From HGM13233 sp964478515 (GTDB lineage: Bacteria > Bacillota > Clostridia > Oscillospirales > Ruminococcaceae): DNA of 64,000 nucleotides. The stretch is from the NCBI GenBank assembly GCA_964478515.1, contig CAYZIL010000005.1, forward strand, positions 12,267-76,266, read 5' to 3'. Both the position numbers and the translations under genes were made by a program. Below are positions 7,744 through 17,063 of this stretch, piece by piece (the stretch's first letter is position 1; each line of letters opens with the position of its first letter). Under the pieces are notes generated by a model, which worked only from the letters and a program-made list of their open reading frames with translations, was not told the origin of the DNA and did not search any database.

Positions 7744-9150
7744 TTATTCTCCGAAGAAGCCGCCGCTGATGTTGTTGTTATTGTTGGCAGTGCCGTCGCT
7801 GTTAAGCAGCTGCTCGTCGAGTTTTTCCGCCTCGGCCAAATCGCGCTGGCGGCGCAGATTATCGCGACGCTTTTTTAGAATTATAAAGGTGACTATGCCC
7901 GCGACTACCAGACCGACGACAAGGAATATCCACCAGTTACCGCCGCCGCTTGAGGGCTGAGGGTCGACCGGTTCGGGGTCTACAGGCACTTCCTGTTCCA
8001 TTATCTCGGTTTCATATTCCATGGTTTTGGTGTACTTTTGGCCCTGTTCGTCCTCAAAAGTCACCGTCATAACAATGCGGCCGTCGCCGACTTGTTCCGG
8101 AGTTATATAGACGTCGACATTGCCGGTAGCTCCGGACTGGATGTTGCCGATATATTTTTCCAGCGACGAAAAACCTTCGCTGGCGCTGAAGCTGACGTTG
8201 ACGTTGTACAGCGTTGATTTGCCGGTGTTGTTGAGCGACGACATGACGTTGACGTCCTGGCCCTGGTAAATATCCGTCGGAGACACGCTCAGTTCGGATA
8301 TTTGCAGAGCGGGAGTCTGTACGACGGGAATGGCAAGGGCCTCGGTGCCGGTGACGGGCTCGGCGATGCCGGAAACGTCGTAGTCCAGCGCGAAGCTGAC
8401 GTTATATGAGCCCGGTACGGCGTCGGATTTGGCCAGCAGGTAGATAGAGCGCGACACCGTGCCGCCGGCGGGAATTGACTCAATAAATATTGTAGTGGAG
8501 CCGGAAACGGTCGAAAAAGTTCCGTCTGACGAGAACTGCGCTTTAAGGTTGGTAACGGCTACGGAGCCGGTGTTGCGCAGCGTTATGTAAAGAGAAAATC
8601 TGTCGCCCGCCGCGACCGGCGAGGGGTTGGTCGAAAAACGGGAAATTATTACCTTGGGTGTCGCGGGAGCTGCGGGAGCGGGGGGCGCCGGTGTGGCATT
8701 AACTTTTACGGTAAGCGACACTATTTCGGCGTCCGCGGCGGGGTAGGTGAAGTCGGCGGCGCCGGCGTCGCGCCAGGCGTCGACAGTGAAGTTGAGCGTG
8801 TAGTAGCCGGACGCGGCGTCGCTGCGGGTCTTCAGCGCGACCGCGTAGACATAGGTGTCGCCGGCGGCTTTGCTAAGCGTTAAAGTGTAGCTTATCTGGC
8901 TTATTTCAAAAGGAAACGAGCCGACGTCGTTGCCGGTGCGCAGGCTCAACACCAGCTCATCCGGAGCTGCTGAGGCGCCGACGTAGTGAAATACGGCGCT
9001 GATGTTAAGCGTGCCGCCGACAGTTACTGTGGGCGTGGCCGTGCTGCCGTTGACGGAGCTCAGCTCGTATTCCGGCGCCGCCGCAAATACGGCGGGCAGC
9101 ATTGCCGACGCCAGCAAGAGAACAAGAAGGATTGACGCGATCTTTTTCAT
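7744..9150 (-). CDS. Exported membrane-anchored protein with CARDB-like domains
   Basis: The 468-residue product has a cleavable signal peptide (hydrophobic 4-22, AVFA-AA). Two or three Ig-like beta domains of the CARDB/COG1361 kind follow; diagnostic phrases are NPSPVAAGDRFSLYITLRNTG near 178 and SPTDIYQGQDVNV near 290. After a short Pro-rich linker one transmembrane helix (about 405-425) leads into a charged cytoplasmic tail ending in an Asn-rich stretch. It sits between the ATPase and permease genes and its stop is one base from the permease start, so it is probably an accessory or adaptor subunit of that transporter, replacing the periplasmic adaptor that Gram-negative MacB systems use. 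That role is inferred from context. Confidence 0.8.
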   Translation of the reverse strand: MKKIASILLVLLLASAMLPAVFAAAPEYELSSVNGSTATPTVTVGGTLNISAVFHYVGASAAPDELVLSLRTGNDVGSFPFEISQISYTLTLSKAAGDTYVYAVALKTRSDAASGYYTLNFTVDAWRDAGAADFTYPAADAEIVSLTVKVNATPAPPAPAAPATPKVIISRFSTNPSPVAAGDRFSLYITLRNTGSVAVTNLKAQFSSDGTFSTVSGSTTIFIESIPAGGTVSRSIYLLAKSDAVPGSYNVSFALDYDVSGIAEPVTGTEALAIPVVQTPALQISELSVSPTDIYQGQDVNVMSSLNNTGKSTLYNVNVSFSASEGFSSLEKYIGNIQSGATGNVDVYITPEQVGDGRIVMTVTFEDEQGQKYTKTMEYETEIMEQEVPVDPEPVDPQPSSGGGNWWIFLVVGLVVAGIVTFIILKKRRDNLRRQRDLAEAEKLDEQLLNSDGTANNNNNISGGFFGE

Positions 9151-9193
9151 TTCTATCTCCCAAAACAGTATTGTAATGATATAAGTAACGGCA

Positions 9194-9877
9194 TCAGTCG
9201 CCGTCGTTAACTATACGGCCGTCGGATATGCGAATTATCCGGTCGGTTTTTTTAGCGAGAGCGTCGTCGTGAGTGACCATGACGATAGTAAGCCCGGTGC
9301 GGTCGACTATGTTGCGCAGCAGCTGCATGACCTCGGCGCCGTTGCGGCTGTCGAGATTGCCGGTGGGTTCGTCGGCAAAAATTATTTTCGGCTCCACCAC
9401 CAGTGCCCGGGCGATGCCGACGCGCTGCTGCTGACCGCCGGACATTTGCAGCGGCTGGTGATTTGCCTGGTCGTCCAAGCCGACCAGATGAAGAATCTTT
9501 TTTGCTTTCAGCTGCCGCACCTGTTTGTCTTCACCGCGGAACATCAGCGGCAGCGCCACATTTTCCAGCGCGTTGAGCGTGCCGATAAGGTTGAACGACT
9601 GAAAGATAAAGCCGACGTTTTCGCGGCGAAAACGCACAAGCTCGTTCTCGCTCATATGCTCAATGTGGTTGCCGGCAATGACGATTTCTCCGGCCGTGAC
9701 CGGCTCAAGCCCCGCGAGCATGTTGAGCATTGTCGACTTGCCGGAACCGGAAGCGCCGGTGATGGCGATAAATTCACCCCGGTTTACCGTCATCGACACG
9801 CCCGCAAGCGCATGTACGCGCATTTCGCCGACGCGGTATATTTTGTGGACCTTGTTCATTGTAATGAGTGTGGACAT
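9194..9877 (-). CDS. ABC transporter ATP-binding protein, MacB/LolD type
   Basis: The 227-residue ATPase has Walker A GASGSGKST near residue 40, the Q-loop FIFQSFNLIGTLNALENV typical of the LolD/MacB group near 90, the signature MSGGQQQRVGIARAL near 143, Walker B IIFADEPTGNLDS near 165 and the H-loop VMVTHD near 203. It is the first gene of the exporter set with the CARDB-like protein and the FtsX-like permease. It lies 52 bases after dus on the same strand and may share its transcript. Confidence 0.94.
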   Translation of the reverse strand: MSTLITMNKVHKIYRVGEMRVHALAGVSMTVNRGEFIAITGASGSGKSTMLNMLAGLEPVTAGEIVIAGNHIEHMSENELVRFRRENVGFIFQSFNLIGTLNALENVALPLMFRGEDKQVRQLKAKKILHLVGLDDQANHQPLQMSGGQQQRVGIARALVVEPKIIFADEPTGNLDSRNGAEVMQLLRNIVDRTGLTIVMVTHDDALAKKTDRIIRISDGRIVNDGD

Positions 9878-9929
9878 TTACTGCTCCGTTGTTTTCAGAT
9901 GTTTTCGGCCGGCGCGACGGCGCCGTTAG

Positions 9930-10895
9930 TTATTGTTCATCGAGTGACAGCGCGCGCTCAATGAGTGCGTCAAGCTCGGCAAGAGTGCCTATTTCGCCGG
10001 CACTGCGGCGCAATGCGGCGGCCCCGCGCGCGCCGCGCAAGTACCAGATAGCTTGCTTGCGCGCTTGCAGCATAGCGGTATGCTCGCCCTTAAGCGAAAC
10101 GGCGTCGCATACCTGCCGGCGCAGCGCGGCCAGTTTTTGCCGCAGCGGCGGCGCGGTGTAGTCTTCACCGTGCAGCGCGGCGAAAATTTCGGCAAAAACG
10201 AAGGGGGTTCCCATAGCGGCGCGCCCGACCATAATGCCGTCGCAGCCGCTGCGAGCAAACATGGCTTTTGCCGTCGCGCCGTCACAGACGCCGCCGTTGC
10301 CGACAACAGGGATGTCGACGGCCGACTTGACGGCGGCAATGACGCCGAAGTCGACGGGAGCGCTGAACATGCCGGCGTAGGTGCGCGCGTGTACGGTGAC
10401 AGCTGCGGCGCCGGCGGCGGCGCACAGTGCCGCTACGCGCGGAGCGTTGACGCACTCCCAGCCGCTGCGCATCTTAATACTGACCGGAACGTCGGCGCTG
10501 TTGACGGCGGCGGCGGTTATGCGCGCGCACAACTGCGGGTCGCGCATCAGCGCGCAACCGGCGCCGTCTCTGGTTATTTTCGGCGCCGGACAGCCCATAT
10601 TGATATCAATAAAATCCGGAGCAAAGCGCCGGCAGACAATAGCCGCGGCAGCGGCGAAAACTTCCGGCTCGCTGCCGAAAAGCTGGACGCCGTACGGACG
10701 CTCACACTCGCGAAAAACGGCCAGCGACTCGGTTTTTTTGTCGCCCATGACCAGGGCTTTGGCGCTGATCATCTCGCTTACGGTGTACGAGGCCTTATAT
10801 TCGCGGCACAACCGGCGCATGGCGGAGTCGCTGACGCCCGCCAAAGGCGCCAGCGCGGCGCCCTTATTATTAATGATATTCTTTATATCCAACAA
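9930..10895 (-). CDS. dus: tRNA-dihydrouridine synthase
   Basis: This FMN enzyme reduces uridines in the D-loop of tRNA. LAPLAGVSD near the N-terminus is the FMN-binding start, the DINMGCPAPKI(T) motif holds the catalytic Cys, KMRSGW and HART(Y)AGMFS follow, and VVGNGGV plus DGIMVGRAAMG form the phosphate site. The frame stays open up to 11000, but a promoter (10949-10977) lies inside that extension, so I place the start at the TTG at 10895, after AGGA; this gives 321 residues, normal for DusB. It is divergent from polA. Confidence 0.9.
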   Translation of the reverse strand: MLDIKNIINNKGAALAPLAGVSDSAMRRLCREYKASYTVSEMISAKALVMGDKKTESLAVFRECERPYGVQLFGSEPEVFAAAAAIVCRRFAPDFIDINMGCPAPKITRDGAGCALMRDPQLCARITAAAVNSADVPVSIKMRSGWECVNAPRVAALCAAAGAAAVTVHARTYAGMFSAPVDFGVIAAVKSAVDIPVVGNGGVCDGATAKAMFARSGCDGIMVGRAAMGTPFVFAEIFAALHGEDYTAPPLRQKLAALRRQVCDAVSLKGEHTAMLQARKQAIWYLRGARGAAALRRSAGEIGTLAELDALIERALSLDEQ

Positions 10896-10948
10896 TTTTT
10901 CAATCCTGCTGTTTAATTGTAAAATACCAACATAATTAATACATAATA

Positions 10949-10977
10949 AGTATAGCACACAGCGCCTCTGCGCACAA
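10949..10977 (-). promoter_or_regulatory. dus promoter
   Basis: Reading on the minus strand, TTGTGC is followed after 17 bases by TATACT. Transcription would start about 45 bases before the TTG chosen for dus. It lies back to back with the polA promoter. Confidence 0.65.
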
Positions 10978-10989
10978 ACGCCCGGCACT

Positions 10990-11018
10990 TTGCTAAGCAC
11001 AGCGGGGCGTGGTATACT
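10990..11018 (+). promoter_or_regulatory. polA promoter
   Basis: TTGCTA (10990-10995) is followed after 17 bases by TATACT (11013-11018). The polA ATG follows 33 bases later with an AAAAGGAG ribosome site. Confidence 0.65.
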
Positions 11019-11050
11019 ACATTACACAGATATAAAAAGGAGAAAGCGCC

Positions 11051-13582
11051 ATGAAATTGCTGTGTATCGACGGCAACAGCGTGCTCAACCGCGCCTTTTA
11101 TGCCATCAAGCTGCTGACGACGAAGGACGGACACTATACCAACGCCGTTTTCGGCTTTATGAATATGTTTTTGAAGCTGACGGACGAGCAAAAGCCCGAC
11201 GCGGTCGCGGCGGCTTTTGATTTGCGCGGCAAGACGTTTCGACACGAGCGCTACGACAAATACAAAGCCACGCGCAAACCCATGCCGCCGGAACTGGCCG
11301 AGCAGCTGCCGGTTGTGCAGCAGTTGCTGCGCGACTTGGGCTATACGGTCGTCACCTGCCAGGGGTACGAGGCGGACGATATTCTCGGCACTTTTGCCAA
11401 AAGCTGTGAGCGCCGCGGCGACGAGTGCCTTATAGCAACCGGAGACCGCGACAGCTTGCAGTTGGTGGCGCCGACGACAAAAATACTGCTGACGACGACC
11501 CATTTCGGCCGCGGCGAGATGCGGATGATGGACACGGCCGAGGTGGAAAAGGACTACGGCGTCACGCCCGCTCAGCTTATTGACGTGAAGGCGCTGATGG
11601 GCGACAGCTCGGACAACATCCCCGGCGTGCCCGGTGTGGGCGAAAAGACGGCGCTGGCGCTCATTGCGCGCTTCAAAACTTTAGACGCCGTGTACGAAAA
11701 TATTGACAGCGCCGACATAAAGGACGGCGTGCGCCGCCGGCTGAACGAGGGGCGCGACAGCGCGTATATGAGCCGCGAACTGGCCGAAATTTGCACCGCG
11801 GCGCCAATAGACACCGACCCCGCGCGCTATGTGCGCGCCGCCGGTGACCCCGACGCGGCAGCGCGGCTGCTGGGTGAGCTGGAAATGCACTCACTGCGCC
11901 GGCGCTTGCAGCTGCCGGAAACACAAGCGGTAAGCGCAAACGAAGAAGACGAAAACGAGGACACGCCGCCGCAGCAACTGACGGCCGAAGCCGCGGCAAA
12001 GCTGGAGCGGATATATCTTATCAGCGGCGAAAACGGTTTTGCGGCCGGCGACGGCAAGCGGGTATATACGGTGCCGCGCGGGCTGCTTGAACAGCTGTTG
12101 AGCGACGAGAAAACGGCGAAATACTGCTACGACGCGAAGAAATTCTATAAATATGCCCTGGAGCGCGGCACGCCGGCGCGGGGAATTGTTTTTGACTTGA
12201 AGCTCGCGGCATATCTGCTGAGCCCCGCGTCGGCCGACTATCTGCCGCAGCGGCTGGCAGCCGAATACCGCGTAAAACCAACGCTGCGCTGCGACGCGCA
12301 GCCCGACGCGGCGCTGCTGGCGCCGCTTTGCGACAAGCTGGCCGCGCTGCTTGAAGAGCAGGGCATGGACGAGTTGCTGCGGGACATTGAACTGCCGCTG
12401 AGCCGCGTGCTCGCGCGCATGGAGGACAAGGGATTTCTGGTCGACGTCAAGGGCATTGCGGACTTCGGCGAGGAGCTGCAAAAGGTTATTGAACAGCAGA
12501 CGGCCGCCATCTATTCCGCCGCAGGGCGCGAATTTAACCTCAACAGCCCTAAACAGCTGGGCGAGGTACTGTTCGTTACGCTCGCGCTGCCGACGGTCAA
12601 AAAGACCAAGAGCGGCTTTTCTACGGACGCCGAGACACTGGAAAAGCTTTCCGGAGCGCACCCGATAATTGAGCACATACTCACCTACCGCAGCTACCAG
12701 AAGCTGTACTCGACGTATGTGCAAGGACTGACAAAAGCGGCCGACAGCGACAGGCGCATCCACACCGACTTCATTCAGACCGAGACGCGCACGGGGCGCA
12801 TAAGTTCGCGCGAGCCCAACTTGCAAAACATTCCCGTGCGTACCGAACTCGGCAGCCGGCTGCGCCGCTATTTTATCGCCGCGGCAGGGAGCGTTTTGCT
12901 CGACGCCGACTATTCGCAAATTGAGCTGCGCGTGCTCGCGAGCGTCAGCAGCGACCAAAAGATGACAGCGGCTTTTTTGAGCGGCCGCGACATCCACACC
13001 GAGACGGCGTCACAGGTGTTTTCGGTGCCGCGCGAGCAGGTCAGCGCCGAGCTGCGCCGCCGCGCCAAAGCGGTTAATTTCGGCATTGTATACGGCATAG
13101 GCGCCTATTCGCTGGCCAAGGACACGGGCGTCAGCGTGCACGAGGCCGACGAATATATTAAGAATTATCTCGCCACTTACGACGGCGTGCGCCGTTACCT
13201 TGAGGACACCGTTGCCACCGCGGCCCGCGACGGATTCGTTACCACTGCCTACGGGCGCCGCCGCGCCATACCGGAACTTGCGAGCAGCAACCGGCAGGTG
13301 CAGTCGCTGGGCAAGCGCCTGGCAATGAACACACCCATACAGGGCACTGCGGCGGACATAATTAAAATTGCCATGATTCGCGTCGACGAGCGCCTGCAAA
13401 AGGAAGAACTTAACGCGCGGCTGATACTGCAAGTCCACGACGAACTTATTATTGAGGCGCCGCAAGAGGAGGCCGAACGCGCTGCGGCGCTGCTCAAAGA
13501 GGAGATGCAAAAAGCGGCCGCGCTGACGCCGCCGCTGATAGTCGACGTCGGGAAGGGCACTAACTGGTATGACGCAAAGTGA
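11051..13582 (+). CDS. polA: DNA polymerase I
   Basis: The 843-residue enzyme fills gaps in repair and removes Okazaki primers. Residues 1-290 are the 5'-3' exonuclease (IDGNSVLNRAFYA, YEADDILGT, TGDRDSLQL, VDVKALMGDSSDNIPGVPGVGEKTA split over the domain). The middle part (about 300-450) keeps the fold of the 3'-5' exonuclease but I see no DxE-type catalytic set, so proofreading is probably lost, as in many Firmicutes. The polymerase domain has motif A DYSQIELRVLA, motif B RRAKAVNFGIVYG and motif C QVHDELIIEAP. The 3' end overlaps rimI by 14 bases. Confidence 0.97.
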   Translation: MKLLCIDGNSVLNRAFYAIKLLTTKDGHYTNAVFGFMNMFLKLTDEQKPDAVAAAFDLRGKTFRHERYDKYKATRKPMPPELAEQLPVVQQLLRDLGYTVVTCQGYEADDILGTFAKSCERRGDECLIATGDRDSLQLVAPTTKILLTTTHFGRGEMRMMDTAEVEKDYGVTPAQLIDVKALMGDSSDNIPGVPGVGEKTALALIARFKTLDAVYENIDSADIKDGVRRRLNEGRDSAYMSRELAEICTAAPIDTDPARYVRAAGDPDAAARLLGELEMHSLRRRLQLPETQAVSANEEDENEDTPPQQLTAEAAAKLERIYLISGENGFAAGDGKRVYTVPRGLLEQLLSDEKTAKYCYDAKKFYKYALERGTPARGIVFDLKLAAYLLSPASADYLPQRLAAEYRVKPTLRCDAQPDAALLAPLCDKLAALLEEQGMDELLRDIELPLSRVLARMEDKGFLVDVKGIADFGEELQKVIEQQTAAIYSAAGREFNLNSPKQLGEVLFVTLALPTVKKTKSGFSTDAETLEKLSGAHPIIEHILTYRSYQKLYSTYVQGLTKAADSDRRIHTDFIQTETRTGRISSREPNLQNIPVRTELGSRLRRYFIAAAGSVLLDADYSQIELRVLASVSSDQKMTAAFLSGRDIHTETASQVFSVPREQVSAELRRRAKAVNFGIVYGIGAYSLAKDTGVSVHEADEYIKNYLATYDGVRRYLEDTVATAARDGFVTTAYGRRRAIPELASSNRQVQSLGKRLAMNTPIQGTAADIIKIAMIRVDERLQKEELNARLILQVHDELIIEAPQEEAERAAALLKEEMQKAAALTPPLIVDVGKGTNWYDAK

Positions 13583-14033
13583 AATAGAAATAGTGCCGGC
13601 CGCGGCGCGCGACCTTGAGCGCATAGCGTCTATTGAGGCCGCCAACACAGCGCACGGCTGGACGCGCGCGCAGTTCGCGGCGGAATTGAGCTACGAGTAC
13701 GCCAATTTGCTCGCCGCGCGCTGTGGGGACACGGCGGTGGGATATGTGGACTTTCACACAGTGGCCGGCGACGCGCATATCAACGCCTTTGCCGTTGACG
13801 AAAGTTTTCGCCGTCGCGGCATCGGCAAAATGCTGGCGGAGCAGGCAATAGAGGTTTGCCGCCGCGCCGGCTGCGATGTGCTGACGCTGGAGGTGCGCGC
13901 GCGCAACACGGCGGCGCGCAAGCTGTACGAAAAGGTCGGCTTCCGTGCGGCCGGCATGCGGCGCGGGTTCTACCGCGAGCCCGACGACGACGCGGTGAAT
14001 ATGATAATGTATCTGGAGGCAGAGGATTGCTGA
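13569..14033 (+). CDS. rimI: Ribosomal protein S18-alanine N-acetyltransferase
   Basis: The 154-residue GNAT enzyme has the acetyl-CoA loop RRRGIGKML near residue 78 and the RimI-like NTAARKLYEKVGF followed by RRGFYREP(DDD)AVNM. In Firmicutes RimI usually neighbours TsaD and TsaB; here it lies between polA and tsaD and overlaps both, with a start inside polA. Whether it acetylates S18 in this organism is inference from the family. Confidence 0.9.
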   Translation: MTQSEIEIVPAAARDLERIASIEAANTAHGWTRAQFAAELSYEYANLLAARCGDTAVGYVDFHTVAGDAHINAFAVDESFRRRGIGKMLAEQAIEVCRRAGCDVLTLEVRARNTAARKLYEKVGFRAAGMRRGFYREPDDDAVNMIMYLEAEDC

Positions 14034-15025
14034 TACTGGGAATAGAGAGTTCGTGCGACGAAACGGCCGCAGCGGTCGTGCGCGACGGCAAGCAGGTGCT
14101 GTCCAACGCCGTCTTTTCACAAATTGACAAACACCGCCCGTACGGCGGGGTGGTGCCGGAAATAGCGTCGCGCGCCCACATAGACGCCGTGGTGCCGGTA
14201 ACGCGCCGGGCGCTTGCCGACGCCGGCGTCGGTCTTGAGCAGATAGACGCCGTTGCCGTTACATATGCGCCGGGACTTATCGGCGCGCTGCTGGTGGGCG
14301 TGAATTTCGCCAAGAGTCTCGCCTGGGCGGCGGGAAAACCGCTGGTGCCGGTCAACCATCTGCGCGGCCATGTTGCGGCGGCATATCTTGAACACCCCGA
14401 ACTCAAGCCGCCGTTTGTGGCGCTGGTGGCCTCGGGCGGGCACAGCACGCTTGCCGCCGTTGACGACTACTGCGAGTTTCGCGTTTTGGGCCGCGCGGTA
14501 GACGACGCCGCCGGCGAGGCCTTTGACAAAGTCGCGCGGGTGTTGGGGCTGCCCTATCCCGGCGGGCCGGAAATAGCGAGACTTGCCAAAAACGGCGACC
14601 GCGGCGCCTACCGGCTGCCGGAACCGCACACCGAACAGCCCTACGACGTCAGTTTTTCCGGTTTGAAGACGGCGGTAATAAATATAGTGCACACCGCAGA
14701 AATGAAGGGCGAAACGATTGACCGCGCCGGTCTGGCGGCAAGTTTTCAGTACCGCGCTTGCGACATGCTCAGCCGCCGCATAGCGGCTGCGGCTGCCGGA
14801 TGCCACGCCGTGCTCTGCGGCGGCGTCGCCCAAAACGCGCTGCTGCGCGACATGACCGCCGCGCGCTGTGCCAAGGCAGGGGCGACACTTTATACGCCGT
14901 CGGCGACCTATTGCGGCGACAACGCCGCCATGATAGCGGCGGCGGGGTATTACGAATATAAGCGCGGAAACACTGGCGACGCCGGGCTTAACGCTTGCGC
15001 GATGCGCGATATTGCCGCCGAGTGA
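14027..15025 (+). CDS. tsaD: tRNA N6-threonylcarbamoyladenosine transferase
   Basis: TsaD transfers the threonylcarbamoyl group to A37 of ANN-reading tRNAs. The start is the TTG at 14027, seven bases after GGAGG, giving 332 residues beginning LLILGIESSCDETA. The metal-binding NHLRGH motif is near residue 109, and ASGGHSTL, GEAFDKVAR and SGLKTAV follow as expected for the Kae1/YgjD fold, with GGVAQNALLR near the C-terminus. The gene overlaps rimI by seven bases. TsaB and TsaE are not in the window. Confidence 0.95.
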   Translation: MLILGIESSCDETAAAVVRDGKQVLSNAVFSQIDKHRPYGGVVPEIASRAHIDAVVPVTRRALADAGVGLEQIDAVAVTYAPGLIGALLVGVNFAKSLAWAAGKPLVPVNHLRGHVAAAYLEHPELKPPFVALVASGGHSTLAAVDDYCEFRVLGRAVDDAAGEAFDKVARVLGLPYPGGPEIARLAKNGDRGAYRLPEPHTEQPYDVSFSGLKTAVINIVHTAEMKGETIDRAGLAASFQYRACDMLSRRIAAAAAGCHAVLCGGVAQNALLRDMTAARCAKAGATLYTPSATYCGDNAAMIAAAGYYEYKRGNTGDAGLNACAMRDIAAE

Positions 15026-15064
15026 ATAAATTTTTTCGCCCGACATTATTCGGCCAAAAAAGTG

Positions 15065-15093
15065 TTGACAAGCACACGGAAACACTGTATAAC
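15065..15093 (+). promoter_or_regulatory. acpP promoter
   Basis: TTGACA (15065-15070), a 17-base spacer and TATAAC (15088-15093), 39 bases before the acpP start. Confidence 0.75.
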
Positions 15094-15131
15094 AATTAAA
15101 GAAAATCGCAAATGTTTAAGGAGAACTGAGA

Positions 15132-15365
15132 ATGGTTTTTGAAAAAGTCAGACTGATCCTCTGTGACCAGCTCGACCTCGACGAAGACAAGGTCACGCTT
15201 GAGTCCAGCATTGTGGACGACCTGGGCGCCGATTCTCTCGACGTCGTCGATCTTATCGTATCTCTTGAAGAAGAGTTCGACATCGAGATCCCCGACGAAG
15301 AGATTGAAAACATCAAGACCGTTGGTGACATTGTCAAATATGTCGAAGACCAGCGCCGCGTGTAA
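15132..15365 (+). CDS. acpP: Acyl carrier protein
   Basis: The 77-residue acidic protein carries acyl chains in fatty acid synthesis on a phosphopantetheine attached to Ser35 in the GADSLDVVDL motif. EEEFDIEIPDEE follows, as in typical bacterial ACPs. It has its own promoter and a terminator, with no fab genes next to it. AAGGAGAA precedes the ATG. Confidence 0.96.
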   Translation: MVFEKVRLILCDQLDLDEDKVTLESSIVDDLGADSLDVVDLIVSLEEEFDIEIPDEEIENIKTVGDIVKYVEDQRRV

Positions 15366-15392
15366 GCCGCGAACAGTAAACAGAAAAAAGTC

Positions 15393-15428
15393 TGCCGGCA
15401 GTGCGAAAGCTTTGCCGGCGTTTTTTTT
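15393..15428 (+). terminator. acpP terminator
   Basis: TGCCGGCA (15393-15400) pairs with TTTGCCGGC ending at 15419, and eight Ts follow. Confidence 0.85.
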
Positions 15429-15441
15429 GCGGCGGCGGCGT

Positions 15442-15470
15442 TTGACTATGTGGGCGCGGCGCTATATAAT
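15442..15470 (+). promoter_or_regulatory. proS promoter
   Basis: TTGACT (15442-15447), a 17-base spacer and TATAAT (15465-15470), 36 bases before the proS start. Confidence 0.75.
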
Positions 15471-15505
15471 ATTTCAAGACTATTTTTGTAAGGAATAACG
15501 AATTT

Positions 15506-16939
15506 ATGGACGACAAGAAACTTGTTCAGGAAATAACCCCGATCAACGAGGACTTCGCGCGCTGGTATACCGATATTGTCATGAAAGCCGAGATGGTCGA
15601 CTACTCCTCCGTTAAGGGCTGCATTATTCTGCGCCCCTACGGCTACGCGGTTTGGGAAAACATCCAGCACATTATGGACGGCATGTTCAAACAGAGCGGC
15701 CACCAGAACGTGTATATGCCGCTGTTCATTCCCGAAAGCCTGCTGCAAAAGGAAAAGGACCACGTCGAGGGCTTTGCGCCCGAGGTCGCCTGGGTGACTA
15801 TGGGCGGCAGTGAGCCGCTGGCCGAGCGCATGTGCGTGCGCCCGACGTCCGAAACGCTGTTTTGCGAACACTACAACCATATAATTCATTCCTACCGCGA
15901 CTTGCCCAAGCTCTACAACCAGTGGTGCTCTGTCGTGCGCTGGGAAAAGACGACCAGACCTTTTTTGCGCTCGCGCGAGTTCCTTTGGCAGGAAGGCCAC
16001 ACCATGCACGAGACGGCGGCCGAGGCTAAAGAGGAGACACTGCGCATGCTGGAGGTCTACCGCCGCTTCTGCGAGGAGTATCTGATGATACCGGTCATCT
16101 GCGGGCAGAAGAGCGAAAAGGAAAAGTTCGCCGGCGCCGAGGCCACTTATACGATTGAGGCGATGATGCACGACGGCAAGTCGCTGCAAGCCGGCACCAG
16201 CCACTATTTCGGCGACGGTTTTGCCCGCGCTTTCGACATTACCTTTACGGCGCGCGACAACACGCTCGCCCATCCGTTCCAGACCTCCTGGGGCGTCAGC
16301 ACCCGCATGATAGGCGCCATCATCATGACCCACGGCGACGACAACGGCCTGATACTGCCGCCCGCCGTCGCGCCCACACAGGTGGTAATAGTGCCTGTGG
16401 CGCAGCACAAGCCCGGCGTGCTGGAAAAGGCTGCCGAGCTCAAACAGCGCCTGTCGCAGCGTTTCCGTGTCGAGCTCGACGACAGCGACAATTCTCCGGG
16501 TTGGAAGTTTGCCCAGCACGAGATGCGCGGCGTGCCGCTGCGCTTGGAGATTGGCCCGCGCGACATCGCCGCTGACAGTTGCGTGCTGGTGCGGCGCGAC
16601 ACCGGCGAAAAGCTGAGTGCGGCGCTCGGCGACATAGAGCAGAGCATACAGACCCAGCTGGATGCGCTGGCGGCTAATATTTACGAGCGCGCGCTGCACA
16701 ACCGTACCGAGCGCACCACGGACGTGCTCGACTACGCGCAGTTTGCTGCCGCTGCAAAAGGGAACAACGGGTTTATTCGCAGCATGTGGTGCGGCGACCC
16801 CGAATGCGAGGCTAAGGTGAAGGACGAGCTGGAAGTAAGCTCCCGCTGCATGCCGTTTGCGCAGGAAAAAATCGGCGACGTGTGCGCCGTGTGCGGGCGC
16901 CCCGCCGACAAGCTGATGTATTGGGGAAAAGCCTATTGA
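15506..16939 (+). CDS. proS: Prolyl-tRNA synthetase, short archaeal/eukaryote type
   Basis: At 477 residues this class II synthetase is the short ProS without the editing insertion of the typical bacterial enzyme. Motif 2 is recognisable around VRWEKTTRPFLRSREFLWQEGH, split at residues about 140-170, and motif 3 in the TSWGVSTRMIGA region near 270. The anticodon-binding domain follows, then a C-terminal zinc-type domain with CGDPEC and CAVCG and the conserved Tyr end. This form is known from several Clostridia, mycoplasmas and Deinococcus. The gene stands alone between acpP and the ribosomal operon. Confidence 0.95.
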   Translation: MDDKKLVQEITPINEDFARWYTDIVMKAEMVDYSSVKGCIILRPYGYAVWENIQHIMDGMFKQSGHQNVYMPLFIPESLLQKEKDHVEGFAPEVAWVTMGGSEPLAERMCVRPTSETLFCEHYNHIIHSYRDLPKLYNQWCSVVRWEKTTRPFLRSREFLWQEGHTMHETAAEAKEETLRMLEVYRRFCEEYLMIPVICGQKSEKEKFAGAEATYTIEAMMHDGKSLQAGTSHYFGDGFARAFDITFTARDNTLAHPFQTSWGVSTRMIGAIIMTHGDDNGLILPPAVAPTQVVIVPVAQHKPGVLEKAAELKQRLSQRFRVELDDSDNSPGWKFAQHEMRGVPLRLEIGPRDIAADSCVLVRRDTGEKLSAALGDIEQSIQTQLDALAANIYERALHNRTERTTDVLDYAQFAAAAKGNNGFIRSMWCGDPECEAKVKDELEVSSRCMPFAQEKIGDVCAVCGRPADKLMYWGKAY

Positions 16940-17034
16940 CTTTTTTGCTTTTTAATAATACAATATTAAAAGTGTGTCAATTGCCCTAAGACCGCGCGGT
17001 CGGCGGGTACAAAAATATATTAATAAATTGTAAA

Positions 17035-17063
17035 AAAGCTCTTGCAATTGCAAGGGCTTTTTG
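17035..17063 (+). terminator. proS terminator overlapping the rpsJ promoter
   Basis: AAAGCTCTTGCAA pairs with TTGCAAGGGCTTT and is followed by a short T run. Its central palindrome CTTGCAATTGCAAG contains the -35 box of the next promoter, so the two signals share bases. Confidence 0.6.

Noticed and set aside
10896..11000. N-terminal extension of dus up to an ATG at 11000
   Set aside because: A good minus-strand promoter lies inside it, the extra residues are not Dus-like, and a TTG with AGGA fits the family length.
13856..14026. N-terminal extension of tsaD into rimI
   Set aside because: It is the rimI coding region in another frame; GGAGG before TTG 14027 and the TsaD start sequence decide the start.
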